Shown here one piece after another: positions 10,787 through 21,100 of a stretch of DNA of 64,000 bases. Below the pieces are notes generated by a model. The model ran no database searches. It was given only the letters and a program-made list of their open reading frames with translations, and was not told the DNA's origin. The stretch's first letter is position 1. Each line of letters starts with the position of its first letter. The stretch is from Agelas oroides (taxonomy: Eukaryota; Porifera; Demospongiae; Agelasida; Agelasidae). The DNA lies in contig OX422196.1 in NCBI GenBank assembly GCA_949130485.1, forward strand, positions 7,049,054 through 7,113,053, given 5' to 3'. The translations under genes were made by a program, and so were the position numbers.

Positions 10787-11639
10787 GAGAGAGTCTGGAC
10801 ACTCGCATATCGGGGGGGGGGGGGGGGTCGGACAAGATCACGTGCAGGAATTTTTGCTGATGTTGCATTTATTGGCACACTAGCGTGACTGCATTGCGCA
10901 CGTGCGTGTGTATGCTTGCTTGCTTGCTTGTTTGCTTGCGGCCATATACCGTAAATTTTAAATGAGCGTATTTAAATATTTCACGAAGACTGAACGTCCT
11001 TCGTGCACAGCCTACTGTCGGTACCGCGGTGAAGGGCCACAGCCAGAGCCCAGCGTCGGCGTGCAAGAAACCCGGAGCGAAGACGGCTCAAGTTAGCGCA
11101 CGTATGGCAACTGCGGACCATGACAGACAAGGGCTGCCCACAGACGGTACAAATTACGGCAGTAGTTGAGTTCGGGCCATGCATAATCGATACTCATAAG
11201 CGCCAGAAATTCAGCTCATAACTTCAGTGTGAAGTTTAGTCCAAGTGTGTGTGTAGCGGTAGTAGCTTCTTTAACCGGAGATGTATGATCATCTATATCT
11301 GGTGAGAACTATAGCTACTGCTTGGCTACATGAAGTTTTGCTTACCACGCCCATGGAACAGCAGACATGCAGTGACGAATCCTGCTGTTATAACAGTGCA
11401 TGGTTTGTGTGCCATGACAAACCATTAAATCAGCAATGCATTGCTCGCTCAGGCTCGCCCCACGATCATGCATGAATCATCTTACTAGTTTCACATTGGC
11501 GTTTGCATAGAGAAAAGAAACACGTAGTCGCATCAAATAGTTGTGTATTTCGAACTGTTTCGAAGTTGTGTGCGAAGTACAAGCTATAGACTTATACTGG
11601 TAGAAATTTTACTGCGCCCGGGCGTTATCATGACTAGTG
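10787..11639. other. Intergenic, no gene seen
   Basis: Begins with the host-element remnant GAGAGAGTCTGGACACTCGCATAT and a G homopolymer (10812-10827). A TTGC microsatellite follows (10915-10940). The rest holds no convincing exon, RNA gene or hairpin. Confidence 0.4.
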
Positions 11640-11807
11640 GGACTGGTGCGAGGAAGAGACTGGGGGATCAACAACCAGCTCTTCTGGAAGTTTAAGCAGC
11701 AGCATCAAGCGACTGGGTGATAGTAGCAGCGTTGAAGCTACTGAAGGAATCCCATCGACCCCTCCAGAACTTGTCTCGTGTACCGATTTTGACAACTTGT
11801 CTTCAGC
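11640..11807 (+). CDS. Possible Ser-rich exon, unassigned
   Basis: Open between an AG at 11639 and a GTACGT donor-like site at 11808. The translation is rich in Ser/Thr with GGSTTSSSGSLSSSIKRLGD and an acidic TPPELVSCTDFDNL stretch. I do not recognise it. It could be one exon of an unannotated gene, a decayed gene fragment, or chance. The sequence following it (11917-12060) is also Ser-rich in one frame but broken by stops. Confidence 0.22.
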
Positions 11808-11815
11808 TGTACGTG

Positions 11816-11916
11816 TAGCCTCGAACCCAGGCTTTCCGTCCCGGATTTTGTCTTGCAGCTTGGAGATTCAGAGCCGCGAGGCAAAAATCAGGATGGAAAG
11901 CCTGGGTTCGAGGCTA
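11816..11916. mobile_element. 101-bp hairpin MITE with 9-bp TSD
   Basis: TAGCCTCGAACCCAGGCTTTCC and its inverse, 40-bp arms, TSD CTGTACGTG/CTGTAGGTG with one mismatch. Confidence 0.85.
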
Positions 11917-12104
11917 CTGTAGGTGGTCTCATGCTTACCAAGTCTAGGCCTGGACCAAAGAAGGGGTTACTGGCAAAAGGCTGGAAGGCAACACACCATC
12001 ATCTCGTTCATCGTCTAGTCTGAATACGAGCCATACAGCGGGCGCGAAGACTTGGGGGTAAAATACGCAGTAGCTGCCAACCCCAAGTCGCTCGTGTACT
12101 ACTA

Positions 12105-12719
12105 TAGTCTCGCGGAGCCAGACTCTCACACGAAAAGCGGAGAGAGTCTGGTGACACTCGCATATTGAGTTGGTGCTAATAGGCCACGGAATTTCTTAGT
12201 CTCGCGTGGCCACACCCATTTCCGCAAGAGAGGGAAGTCTGGTAACCTTCGTTGCAGCCGCTCGTAGCACAGGAATTTCATTTACTCGCATTGCGTAAGC
12301 GCTAAGGCCGCATAATTATCTCGGGAAGACTGACGAAGCAGCTGTTTGTGGTTTCACAGTTGATTTACACCTTGTAATTTCCTATTGAAGTTGTAATAAC
12401 AGCACTCATGTGACCGAATACTGCGCTGTGATTGGAACGCACTCCACAGTGCGGGGCAACAAACTGCTGTAACAGAAGTTACCAGACCCCTTCCCTCTCT
12501 TGCGGAAAGGGGTGTGGCCACGCGAGACTAGGAATTTCTGTGGGCGATAATTGACCATAAGTAGGTTAGAGCGGCAACGTGGTCTGGCTTCAATGTCACT
12601 TCCATGACTTCCCTGTCAATCGCACACTTGACGCGCTGACAGTGCAACACCAACTCAATATGCGAGTGTCACCAGACTCTCTCCCGCTATTCGTGTGAGA
12701 GTCTGGCTCCGCGAGACTA
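12105..12719. mobile_element. 615-bp composite MITE with 9-bp TSD
   Basis: Ends TAGTCTCGCGGAGCCAGACTC and its inverse. Arms run through CACTCGCATATTGAGTTGGTG. Perfect TSD GTACTACTA (12096-12104, 12720-12728). It carries a second, complete MITE inside (12197-12530). Confidence 0.92.
12197..12530. mobile_element. 334-bp MITE nested in the composite
   Basis: Ends TAGTCTCGCGTGGCCACACC and its inverse, perfect TSD GGAATTTCT (12188-12196, 12531-12539). Confidence 0.92.
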
Positions 12720-12832
12720 GTACTACTAAGTACACGTATTCGCGATCAATTGGAATTTCAAGAATGTAAAATTAAATCACGTGCAATTCGAACCTTGTCC
12801 GATCCCCGGCCCCGGCCCTAGCCCTGCTCGCA

Positions 12833-13416
12833 TATTGAGTTGGTGTTGCACTGTCAGCAAGTCAGTAGTTAATTAAGTAGGTGCGAACAAGTGTGCGATT
12901 GACAGGGAAGTCATGGAAGTGACATTGAAACCAGACCCGTTGCCGCTCTAACCTACTTATGGTCAATTATCGCCCACAGAAATTCCTAGTCTCGCGTGGC
13001 CACACCCCGTTCCGCAAGAGAGGGAAGGGGTCTGGTAACTTCTGTTACAGCAGTTTGTTGCCTCGCACTGTGGAGTGCGTTCCAATCACAGCGCAGTATT
13101 CGGTCACATGAGTGCTGTTATCACAACTTCAATAGGAAATTACAAGGTGTAAATCAACTGTGAAACCACAAGCAGCTGCTTCGTCAGTCTTCTTGAGATA
13201 ATTATGCGGCCTTAGCGCTTACGCAATGCGAGTAAATGAAATTCCTGTGCTACGAGCGGCTGCAACGAAGGTTACCAGACCCCTTCCCTCTCTTGCGGAA
13301 CGGGGTGTGGCCACGCGAGACTAAGAAATTCCGTGGCCTATTAGCACCAACTCAATATGGGAGTGTCACCAGACTCTCTCCCGCAATTCGTGTGAGAGTC
13401 TGGCTCCGCGAGACTA
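12833..13416. mobile_element. Inverted, truncated copy of the composite MITE
   Basis: From CTCGCATATTGAGTTGGTG to the terminal GGCTCCGCGAGACTA this is the reverse complement of 12105-12719, including the nested element. The outer left terminus (about 47 bp) is missing and is replaced by unrelated GC-rich sequence, so the copy arose by segmental duplication or aborted transposition. Confidence 0.85.
12987..13323. mobile_element. 337-bp nested MITE, second copy
   Basis: Same element as 12197-12530 in the same host position but inverted context. TSD AGAAATTCC (12978-12986, 13324-13332) is the complement of the first copy's TSD. This shows that the composite was duplicated as a unit after the nested insertion. 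Confidence 0.9.
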
Positions 13417-14525
13417 GTGGAGGAGTGGCTACCTCGTCACTCTACTACAGCAAATGGACGGCACCGCCGACAAAAGCGACTGGAGTGGTGAACAGCATGG
13501 GTATTATATATGGCGCACCTACGTGTAAGGTAAGTATTGATCAGCTATGTAGAATATTTGAGACTTGGAAACGCTCCTGCCCTCACCAAGTCGCCATTGA
13601 ATACAGATAACTACCCCTCTGCCGTGCGTGTGTGTGTGTAGAGCTGGTATAAAGCTCACTCTTTGCATCGCTAGGAAGCGCAAAGCGTAGTGTGTTGTGA
13701 ACCCTGATACAACCAGCGCAACATAGCTTCATTCAGCAGTTACTGAAGATTGTTATACTTTTGCGTGATGCAAAGTTCTGCAAACCGCTGTACAGGGGTA
13801 ATGTTGTAGTGGCTTGATGCATAGATAGTAAATAATTAAAGAAGAGCGTTCTGACATAATGGTGAGATTATGTGATCATTTTGTGACCTAGTATGCAGAT
13901 AATTTTGACCAGTGGAACTCTCAAATTTTGCAGACCATTCTGATAAAAAAAAGACCTTACACAAACATTTGGAATAGAATGTTAACAGCAATAATGTGAA
14001 ACAGTGCAAGCAAAGGGGAAAGAAAACTTTGTACAGTTTTTCAGGAGCACCTCGGTTGTGGCTTTACTCATCATCACTCACGAGTGCCTACTGTCGAATG
14101 ACATCAAGCCTTTAATTATGGCAAGTATGTTTCATGTTACACCCTAATTATATGTATGCATTCTATTGCACGTACTTACTAGATGATTTAAATTTTGAGG
14201 GGTTATTCATGATCACGTGAGTACTATTTCTGCGAGCACTATTGCTTGCCGCCGCGTTGTAAGGAGATGGGTGGTGTTTCAAGCTCCATTACTGGTAATT
14301 TAGCTCCTGTGTGGATGTATATTGGCACTATTAGGTATACAGAGCTAATGCATACTAAATTAAGGAGTGCCTATAATTCAGTTTTCAGGACTCAGCAAGG
14401 ATAGGAATTTACTTAGCAAGTCGATAGTTAGTCAGAGTAGCTTGATCAAACTTCTCAGAGCTTGTTCCTAAACTTGTGTCTGCAAACTCCAAGATAGCCT
14501 CCATAAAGACTTTTACAACTTGTAA
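13417..14525. other. Intergenic, no gene assigned
   Basis: A short open stretch before a GTAAGT at 13530 could be an exon but matches nothing I know. The remainder is AT-rich with no hairpin elements and presumably includes the promoter of the gene starting at 14526. Confidence 0.35.
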
Positions 14526-17301
14526 ATGGGAGGAGGGGAGGCTAATGGTGTGGAGTCAGGTATGAATGGTGAATCCGGAAAACGTGGGATGAAAGTACAT
14601 CCTTCCTCTATAATAGGCCTTTGCCGTCGTCTGTCTACTGATGTAGCAAGACTCCTCAATGAATGCCTACCCTGCAATGGTGAGTTACTTGTAGTACAAC
14701 TGTTCACTTGGTATGTATTGTGGTATTCTGTACCACGCCTGGACACACGTAGACAACCCACACAAAGTTAATCAGTTGTGAATCCCAGGTTTCATGTCTT
14801 TCTTCTTCCAAAGATTCAGCTGGTTCTCCTTCACTTTCTCTTCTTCAATTCTTGCCGTATAAGTTTATGGGGTTCCTCTCTGTTTTTTTTTATAGATAAC
14901 TGTAGTCTGGTGCACATAACCACCCCACGTTGTTAAAATCTGGACCACTGATCTAAGCCCATTAGGTACCCACAACCTTAGTCCAATCAAATTGTTTACT
15001 CGCTAGGTTTGTAACCAGGCCATAACATAATGTTGTTACATCAGTGGCACACCAAAATACATTACTTGTACTATAAGCAGCCGAACAATTGCTATCCTGG
15101 GGGACAGGGAATGAGGCTAATAGCAAGTCTGTTAAATATTGCTTTTAGCCTTACTGCAGTACACATACTGTAGTTTTGCAAAAGAGCGCCCACCCCCCTC
15201 TTTGGCAGACTTGTAAGGTGTTCCACTCATGGGCACTCTTTTGCGAGACTACAGTATGTACACATGTACACACACATTGAAGCAGGGCTTGCCAAGGCTT
15301 GCTTGTCTGTATTAGTTACTGGAAGTTTATTATATAGTCCACATTCCTACCTACAGTAAACAAGATTGCTGCACTCTTGGTCTGCATCTTGCACGTCACG
15401 GTGTGGAATGTGTTCAACCCTACTGCACACCCCGAAGAACCCAACAAGGTTTTTATGGTGCGCATCCTCACGGTGTGCATCCTCACGGTGTGCATCCTCT
15501 TGGTGGGCACTCTCATAGTGTACTAGTAAGTGGGGGTACATGTACACAGTGGCATTCTATAGAGGTAAATGAACTATATATACCGGTTCTACTGTAGCCA
15601 ATATAGCTACCCAAGTATGTCTAACTTCCGAAAAGAGACAGGTAGAATTGAATAAGCGGTCAATAAAAACAACACTAGGGGGCTTGTTGCTTACGAACGC
15701 GATGGAACTGTTTCTGCCTTACGTCCGGTTCAAATTAAAACCCCAGAAGTTGGCTATGTAAGCGTAACCACTGTACACACATAAGCTGTTGTCGTACATG
15801 GGTGCATTCTTCAGTGAGAAACCATTTTGGCGTCAATGTCTTGGTGCCAAATACAGTCCTCTGTAGGGATAGACTGAAAGATGAAACAGGAATACGCCAG
15901 AATGCTTTTACATTTTTGAGAGCGACTCCAGCTGTTCAGATGTTTCATAGCTGCCCTTTTGGTATTTGGTTGCATTTACAATGTACTCTTTGCCACTTGA
16001 TCTGATTGCTCCTAGCTGGATCTGGTTTGTCTGTAGGTAGGAAAATCTTGATTCTCCGATTGGCCTGATTTTGACTCATGAATAATCAATAAGGTCGGGT
16101 GACCGTGATGGCGCTGCTAAAATTTATTGGCTTGTTTATGTTTTCCCATGGCGCAACAAGGGAGGCATGTCCCTTTGATGTGACATGCAGTGATAGGTGA
16201 ATTATAGTAGCATGGCCTTCTTCAAGGAGGCCTGCATTTTAGCCAGAGGTAATTGGCTACCTTTGTTTATCATCTCGCCTCTACACGGCCTCAGTTAACA
16301 CCAATTAGCACCCGTTGTAGGTCCACTATTGCCCTAATCTAGCTAGGCTTCCACACTATGTGTACCAGTACTAATTTCTGGCAGAACAAGCTGATTTGTC
16401 CACCTGCATTCAAGTCACTGTTTTCTTTTCACTTGGGGTGTGGTTAGCCTCGAGAAAAAAAAGAAGGAGAAAAAAAAACACTAGAAAGATTTTCTAGGTC
16501 ATTGAATGTGATGCTTAGCCATTTGTGTGTGAAAACTTGCTGGAGTGGGCTTGAATGTTTGTGAGTGTGCTGGAAAGGCCGAGAGCCATCCTGGAAGACG
16601 GGTGTCATCACACAGTAAGGTACTGTATGCGGGAATGTGTGTAACTTGGCTCCAGTCTAGGGGCAATGATAGGGAGGTTTGAGGCTGCAGCTCCCTGGCC
16701 TAGAGGTGACCTAGTTTTGTAGGGGGTGAGTTGAGCTTTCTGAAACTGGGCTCAGTTTTGGTTGGTTTCAGTGGGGGAGTGCCAAATTTTTCGTGAAAGC
16801 CAACACAGCCAAATTGCTGTTTTTGAGGTCGACTGTGAATTTTGCCCTGTAGACTGGAATTGAAGTGGTCCCATGACAATCCATGCATGAAGTTTCCACT
16901 TATTTCGTATGTGTACCAGGTAGAGGGAGCATTTTGTGCAAAATTTTGTCAATCTTGTGTACACTTTGACTTTGCCCATTTAGTCACGTTCGTATGATTC
17001 GGAGATTTGTGATCCTACCTTAACTTGTAGCAGTATTGTACTGGTGTAGTTGGTAAAATATTACTACTGGGAAAATTGTGTGATGCAAAACTTCTGTTGT
17101 TCCATAGCCTCGTTCCCAGGTGCTGCGCCTGGGAACGAGGCTAGTTGTTCCATTGGTTTGGTGTTTACACAGTTGTGAAGTTGTGGCAGACAGAGCACCA
17201 TTCTACTACTTCTGGGTTGTTTTGGCGGTATGTGTGTGTGTGTGTGTGCCTGCATGCGTGCGTGCATGCGTGCGTGTGTGCGTGAGTGTGTGCGTGCGTG
17301 C

Positions 17302-17343
<42 letters not shown>

Positions 17344-18180
17344 TGTGGTGTGTACGTCTGCATGTGTGAGTATGTATGTGTGCATTACACATGCACACTA
17401 CGTACCATGCATATGCGTATAGCCATACACCTGTACTCAGAAATTGTTTATCGAGCTGTGCTATTCTGGTGGCCAGTCACCTAAGGATTCTTCTTCAGCA
17501 TGTCCTTATACAGGTACAGTCAGCAATCAGCAGCAGTACCCAATATCATGGCGTACGGTAGCCACATTAAAAGTGCACAAATGAGACACTCGAAACATCT
17601 GCATTAGATTAGTCAAAGGCCTCCATGAGCTAGTCTCACTCGTATTTGTTGAATAACAATATCTGCATTGTGAAAACGACGTACGGATACATACATACAT
17701 ACATTCATACATACATACATACATACATACATACATACACACATACATACATACATACATACATACAAACATACATACACACATACATGCATACATACAG
17801 ATCTACACACCTCTTGTGTTCATCACGCTCAGGCTTGCCCCAGTAACACATTTACATTTGACTCCTCTTCTCTTCTGTATGCAGTTCGTAGTATCCCTGC
17901 CTACCATCCTTGGTTTTGCTATGGCATTAATAGCCCTGGCCGCCTACTTCTTACATCAGGTTTGTTGACATCATGTACCCCTGCATGATTCCCGAGCCTC
18001 ATTCCCAGACTTTCACGAGATCTCTAACCCTCATGCACTTAATATCTCTTATTGTAGCGGCAGATTGACCCTGCAGTAAGAGTGCTAGCCAGGAGGAGGA
18101 AGCTACTGCTGCTGATAATTCACGTAGTGTGTATTGTGACCACTATTGTTAACGTTGTAATAATATTTAACAAGAATTGA
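14526..18180 (+). CDS. Small three-TM membrane protein, unrecognised
   Basis: Four exons with compatible phases: 14526-14679 (ATG start), 15357-15448, 17885-17959 and 18058-18180 (TGA). The product is about 147 aa. It has a hydrophilic N-terminus, then three hydrophobic segments: IAALLVCILHVTVWNVF, VVSLPTILGFAMALIALAAYFL, and LLLLIIHVVCIVTTIVNVVIIF after a basic ARRRK. The donor of exon 2 is the weak point. AAG|GTTTTT gives the right phase, but the frame also stays open through a 15-bp tandem repeat (ILTVC units) to a better GTAAGT at 15519 that leaves the wrong phase for exon 3. An extra or alternative exon is possible. I do not recognise the family. Its stop lies 7 bp from the stop of the opposing TTLL gene. 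Confidence 0.6.
15163..15257. repeat. Hairpin with GTAGTCTCGCAAAAGAG-like arms
   Basis: Inverted arms of about 27 bp: TACTGTAGTTTTGCAAAAGAG and CTCTTTTGCGAGACTACAGTA, loop about 40 bp. The GCAAAAGAGCGC motif recalls the CAAGAGCGC family at 22965 and 35684. No clear TSD. It lies in intron 1 of the three-TM gene. Confidence 0.6.
17105..17143. mobile_element. 39-bp minimal hairpin element with perfect 9-bp TSD
   Basis: Arms TAGCCTCGTTCCCAGG and CCTGGGAACGAGGCTA (16 bp, perfect) around a 7-nt loop TGCTGCG, flanked by GTTGTTCCA on both sides (17096-17104, 17144-17152). There is nothing inside but the terminal repeats. It lies in an intron of the three-TM gene. Confidence 0.9.
17228..17342. repeat. 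(GT)n / (GTGC)n microsatellite
   Basis: Impure GTGC units followed by a pure GT run. Translations across it are low complexity and not genes. Confidence 0.95.
17688..17801. repeat. (CATA)n microsatellite
   Basis: About 27 tetranucleotide units with a few interruptions, in the third intron region of the three-TM gene. Confidence 0.95.
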
Positions 18181-18187
18181 TTCTCTA

Positions 18188-21100
18188 CTAGCAACACCAA
18201 GAGCTATCTTCTTGACACTTGCCGTGAAACCAAATATTCATCAAAAAGTTTGCTAAAGTCACGTTCTTGGGTTTCTGATGAAGAAGAGTGTGGGGTACGA
18301 TGGTGGCAGTCGGAGGAGGGTAGATTCTTTTGAAGTTTCTTCTGTTTACGTGCTCAAGAAATGCTGTTTTGAGGAGGAAGGCATAGCTCTCGTTCTGACA
18401 GGGCTTACACAGCTGACAAACCTGGGGTATGAATGGTGGGAGGAAGAAGGGAGGTGAGCAAGAAGGGTGCCATGGAAGGAGGAACAAGGGGAGGAGAGAG
18501 AAGATTGTGGTCTTACTGGGCTACTGCTGCAGACACGGCACTTGTCAATGCACTCCTCCAGAGACACTTGAATATCTTGGTTGCTGACTAGCATGACACT
18601 CTCGTACTCACCACTGTGTGCGATAGGTATTGGGGAGCAGGACAGAGGGGAGTGTGTGTGCATAATATTGACATATAACCTCATGCTTAACAGCTGTCTT
18701 ATAAGTGCCACATGATCTTGCCAGCATCACATGATCTCACATGATCTTGCCAGTGTCACATGATCTTACCAGGATCACATGATCTCACCAGCATCACATG
18801 ATCTTAACAGCATCACATGATCTTACCAGCATCACATGATCTCACCAGCATCACATGATCTCACCAGAGTCACATGATCTTACTTGTATCTCATGTTCCC
18901 CTCCACTGCTCTAGCCAGTCCAACCAAAGTCAGGAGATTGAAGATAACCTAAAACAGTGTAACAGGCGCTAGTACCTTCAGTCTGAGACCTCTCATAGAC
19001 TATAGGGCATGAGCCTCTACTCTGATTCACCTGCTCATACATGACTCTATTCTTGGGGGTGTGGTTTGAGGAGAGATTGGGGGACAAGTTCACCTACAAC
19101 AGAGAGGAGAGAAGAGTCAGTGACCAACATGGAAGAGACAACACTTACAGCCTTTGAACATGGTCATATAATGTGTATCTTTCTCTTTTCTCTGTATGGA
19201 ACTTGTACCCTAGCTCTCTTTCTACGGCCATGATGATAAGGAGGTCTGGATTTGACATAACAAAACACTTTGGTTGGACTGTGCACACTGAGTGGGTTAG
19301 TCTTGTTCCCCAGCCTTCCCACAAACTTGCACGACCAGACTGATATACACAACTTTACACACAAAGCTTTGGCTGATAGACCAATACCCTCATCATAGCA
19401 CTTTTGCATCAGGTCCTGCCATGATGCGTCTGGGTATTTCTCTCTGGATTCTGTTGTTGAGTTCTGTGCAAGCATTCAGAGTACCCTAATGTCCATTTTG
19501 GTCTCTTACAGTATGCAAAACTGAAGGAGGGAGGAGGTCTGGGAACAAGGCTAGCTAGTGGTACAGAATTCTCCCAACATGACTAGTTCAATCTGAGGTC
19601 ATTCTCTCCTAGTTTACACATGGCAGGGGAGCCTGGGGAGAAGGTTAGGGGACTGAAGCAGCGTCAAAGTTGATGGCCTACATGATTGTCAGGGCGATAT
19701 AGTGAGGACTATGTGGGGGGTGCATGGGTTCACTGTGGTAAGACCTCCTGTTGTCAAGTGTGACCCACCTCCATCAGCCACACTTTCAACTCTTCATCCA
19801 ACACAAAGTCAAACCGTACCAGCTCAAAGAAGTGTCTGGAGACAAAGAGAGAGGTGACGACCACATACTGTACACTTCCCATCTTATGCAGTATAACAAC
19901 TCTCTCACTGGTGCCTGATTGGTCAGTTGGTTATGTCACTTTAATCTCACTGACTATTCCATACACCTTCAATATTTCCCTCAAAATGGTCAAAAACACA
20001 GTGGAACCAACCTAGTGTAACCCTGCTTGCAGAGATGAGTCCTGATTAGCAAGGTAAGCGAAAATAGTTGAGGACCTGTCTTGATTAGCTATGTGTTCTC
20101 ATTTCAGACAACAAGGGGTTTGGTCGAATGTTCTGATTAATTCTCATTTCAATGTGAGGAGTTTGTCATGATTAGCAAGGTGTCCCTTATAAAGAGTTTC
20201 ACTGAACCTTGAGTCGGTGAGGCGCCGGGTGACATTAATAACATCAGTCTCACAGTGAAGAAGAACCTGCACACAGCAGGAGGAAGAAGGTACCAGTAAC
20301 ACATGCTGCTTGTGAGTGTGGGTACTTGTGTGTGGCTGACCTGAGTGATGATGGACGTTATCTGCTCCCAAACCTCGTCAGCGCTATAACCTAGATAATC
20401 AGAAACAGAGATTTGGTGCGCAGTGGTCTGGTATGCATGACACCAGCCTCATTCCCAGACCACTTCCCCCCCCCCCCCCCCCCCCATCTCCCTAGTGGCC
20501 TGGGAATGAGGCTAGCATGTGTACAGGGTTGCAGTATGACATCTAGGACTGTCTTTGAACAGGGAGATGTGGTTCACTGATTCGTTCATACATTTACTGT
20601 GCCTCTGATAGACGGACCTTTATTTTTCAGTACAGCGTTGAGGGCCTGCTTGTTACTGAAGTGCTTTTCCACCACCAGAGGATTCAGCGAGGGAAGCTGG
20701 GCCAGGAAGAAGAGTGATACCACATTGCAGAGTCCCATTCATACACATGGCACAACTAACACACTGCGCTCTGAGTCAGAGCCCCTCTCCCTCTTCCCCA
20801 CTCTTCCCCCCCCCCCTCCCTCCTCCTCCCCTTGCCTCTCTTCCTCCCTTCCCTCCTACCTCCTCCTACCTAAAAACAAAAAGTCTATTCCAGCACTAAT
20901 GATTGCACATGCAGCTCACAGCCTCTTACAAAGCTAGGAAGAAGGTTAACACAATAGCACAATGACAGTGGAGGCTGGATGACCAGTACGCACCTCCCAG
21001 GTCTGAGTGTAGTCGTCAACCACCACATATTTATTGAGTTTATTTGCATCAAACGGATGGTAGTCCATGGAACAAAACCTATAGGGAGTGAACGCACATT

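Noticed and set aside
13236-13610. 124-codon frame
   Set aside because: The first two thirds are MITE termini; only a short stretch before 13530 could be an exon and it has no supporting homology.
17064-17422. Cys/Val- and His/Thr-rich frames over the GT repeat
   Set aside because: Microsatellite translation in all frames, no flanking exon signals.
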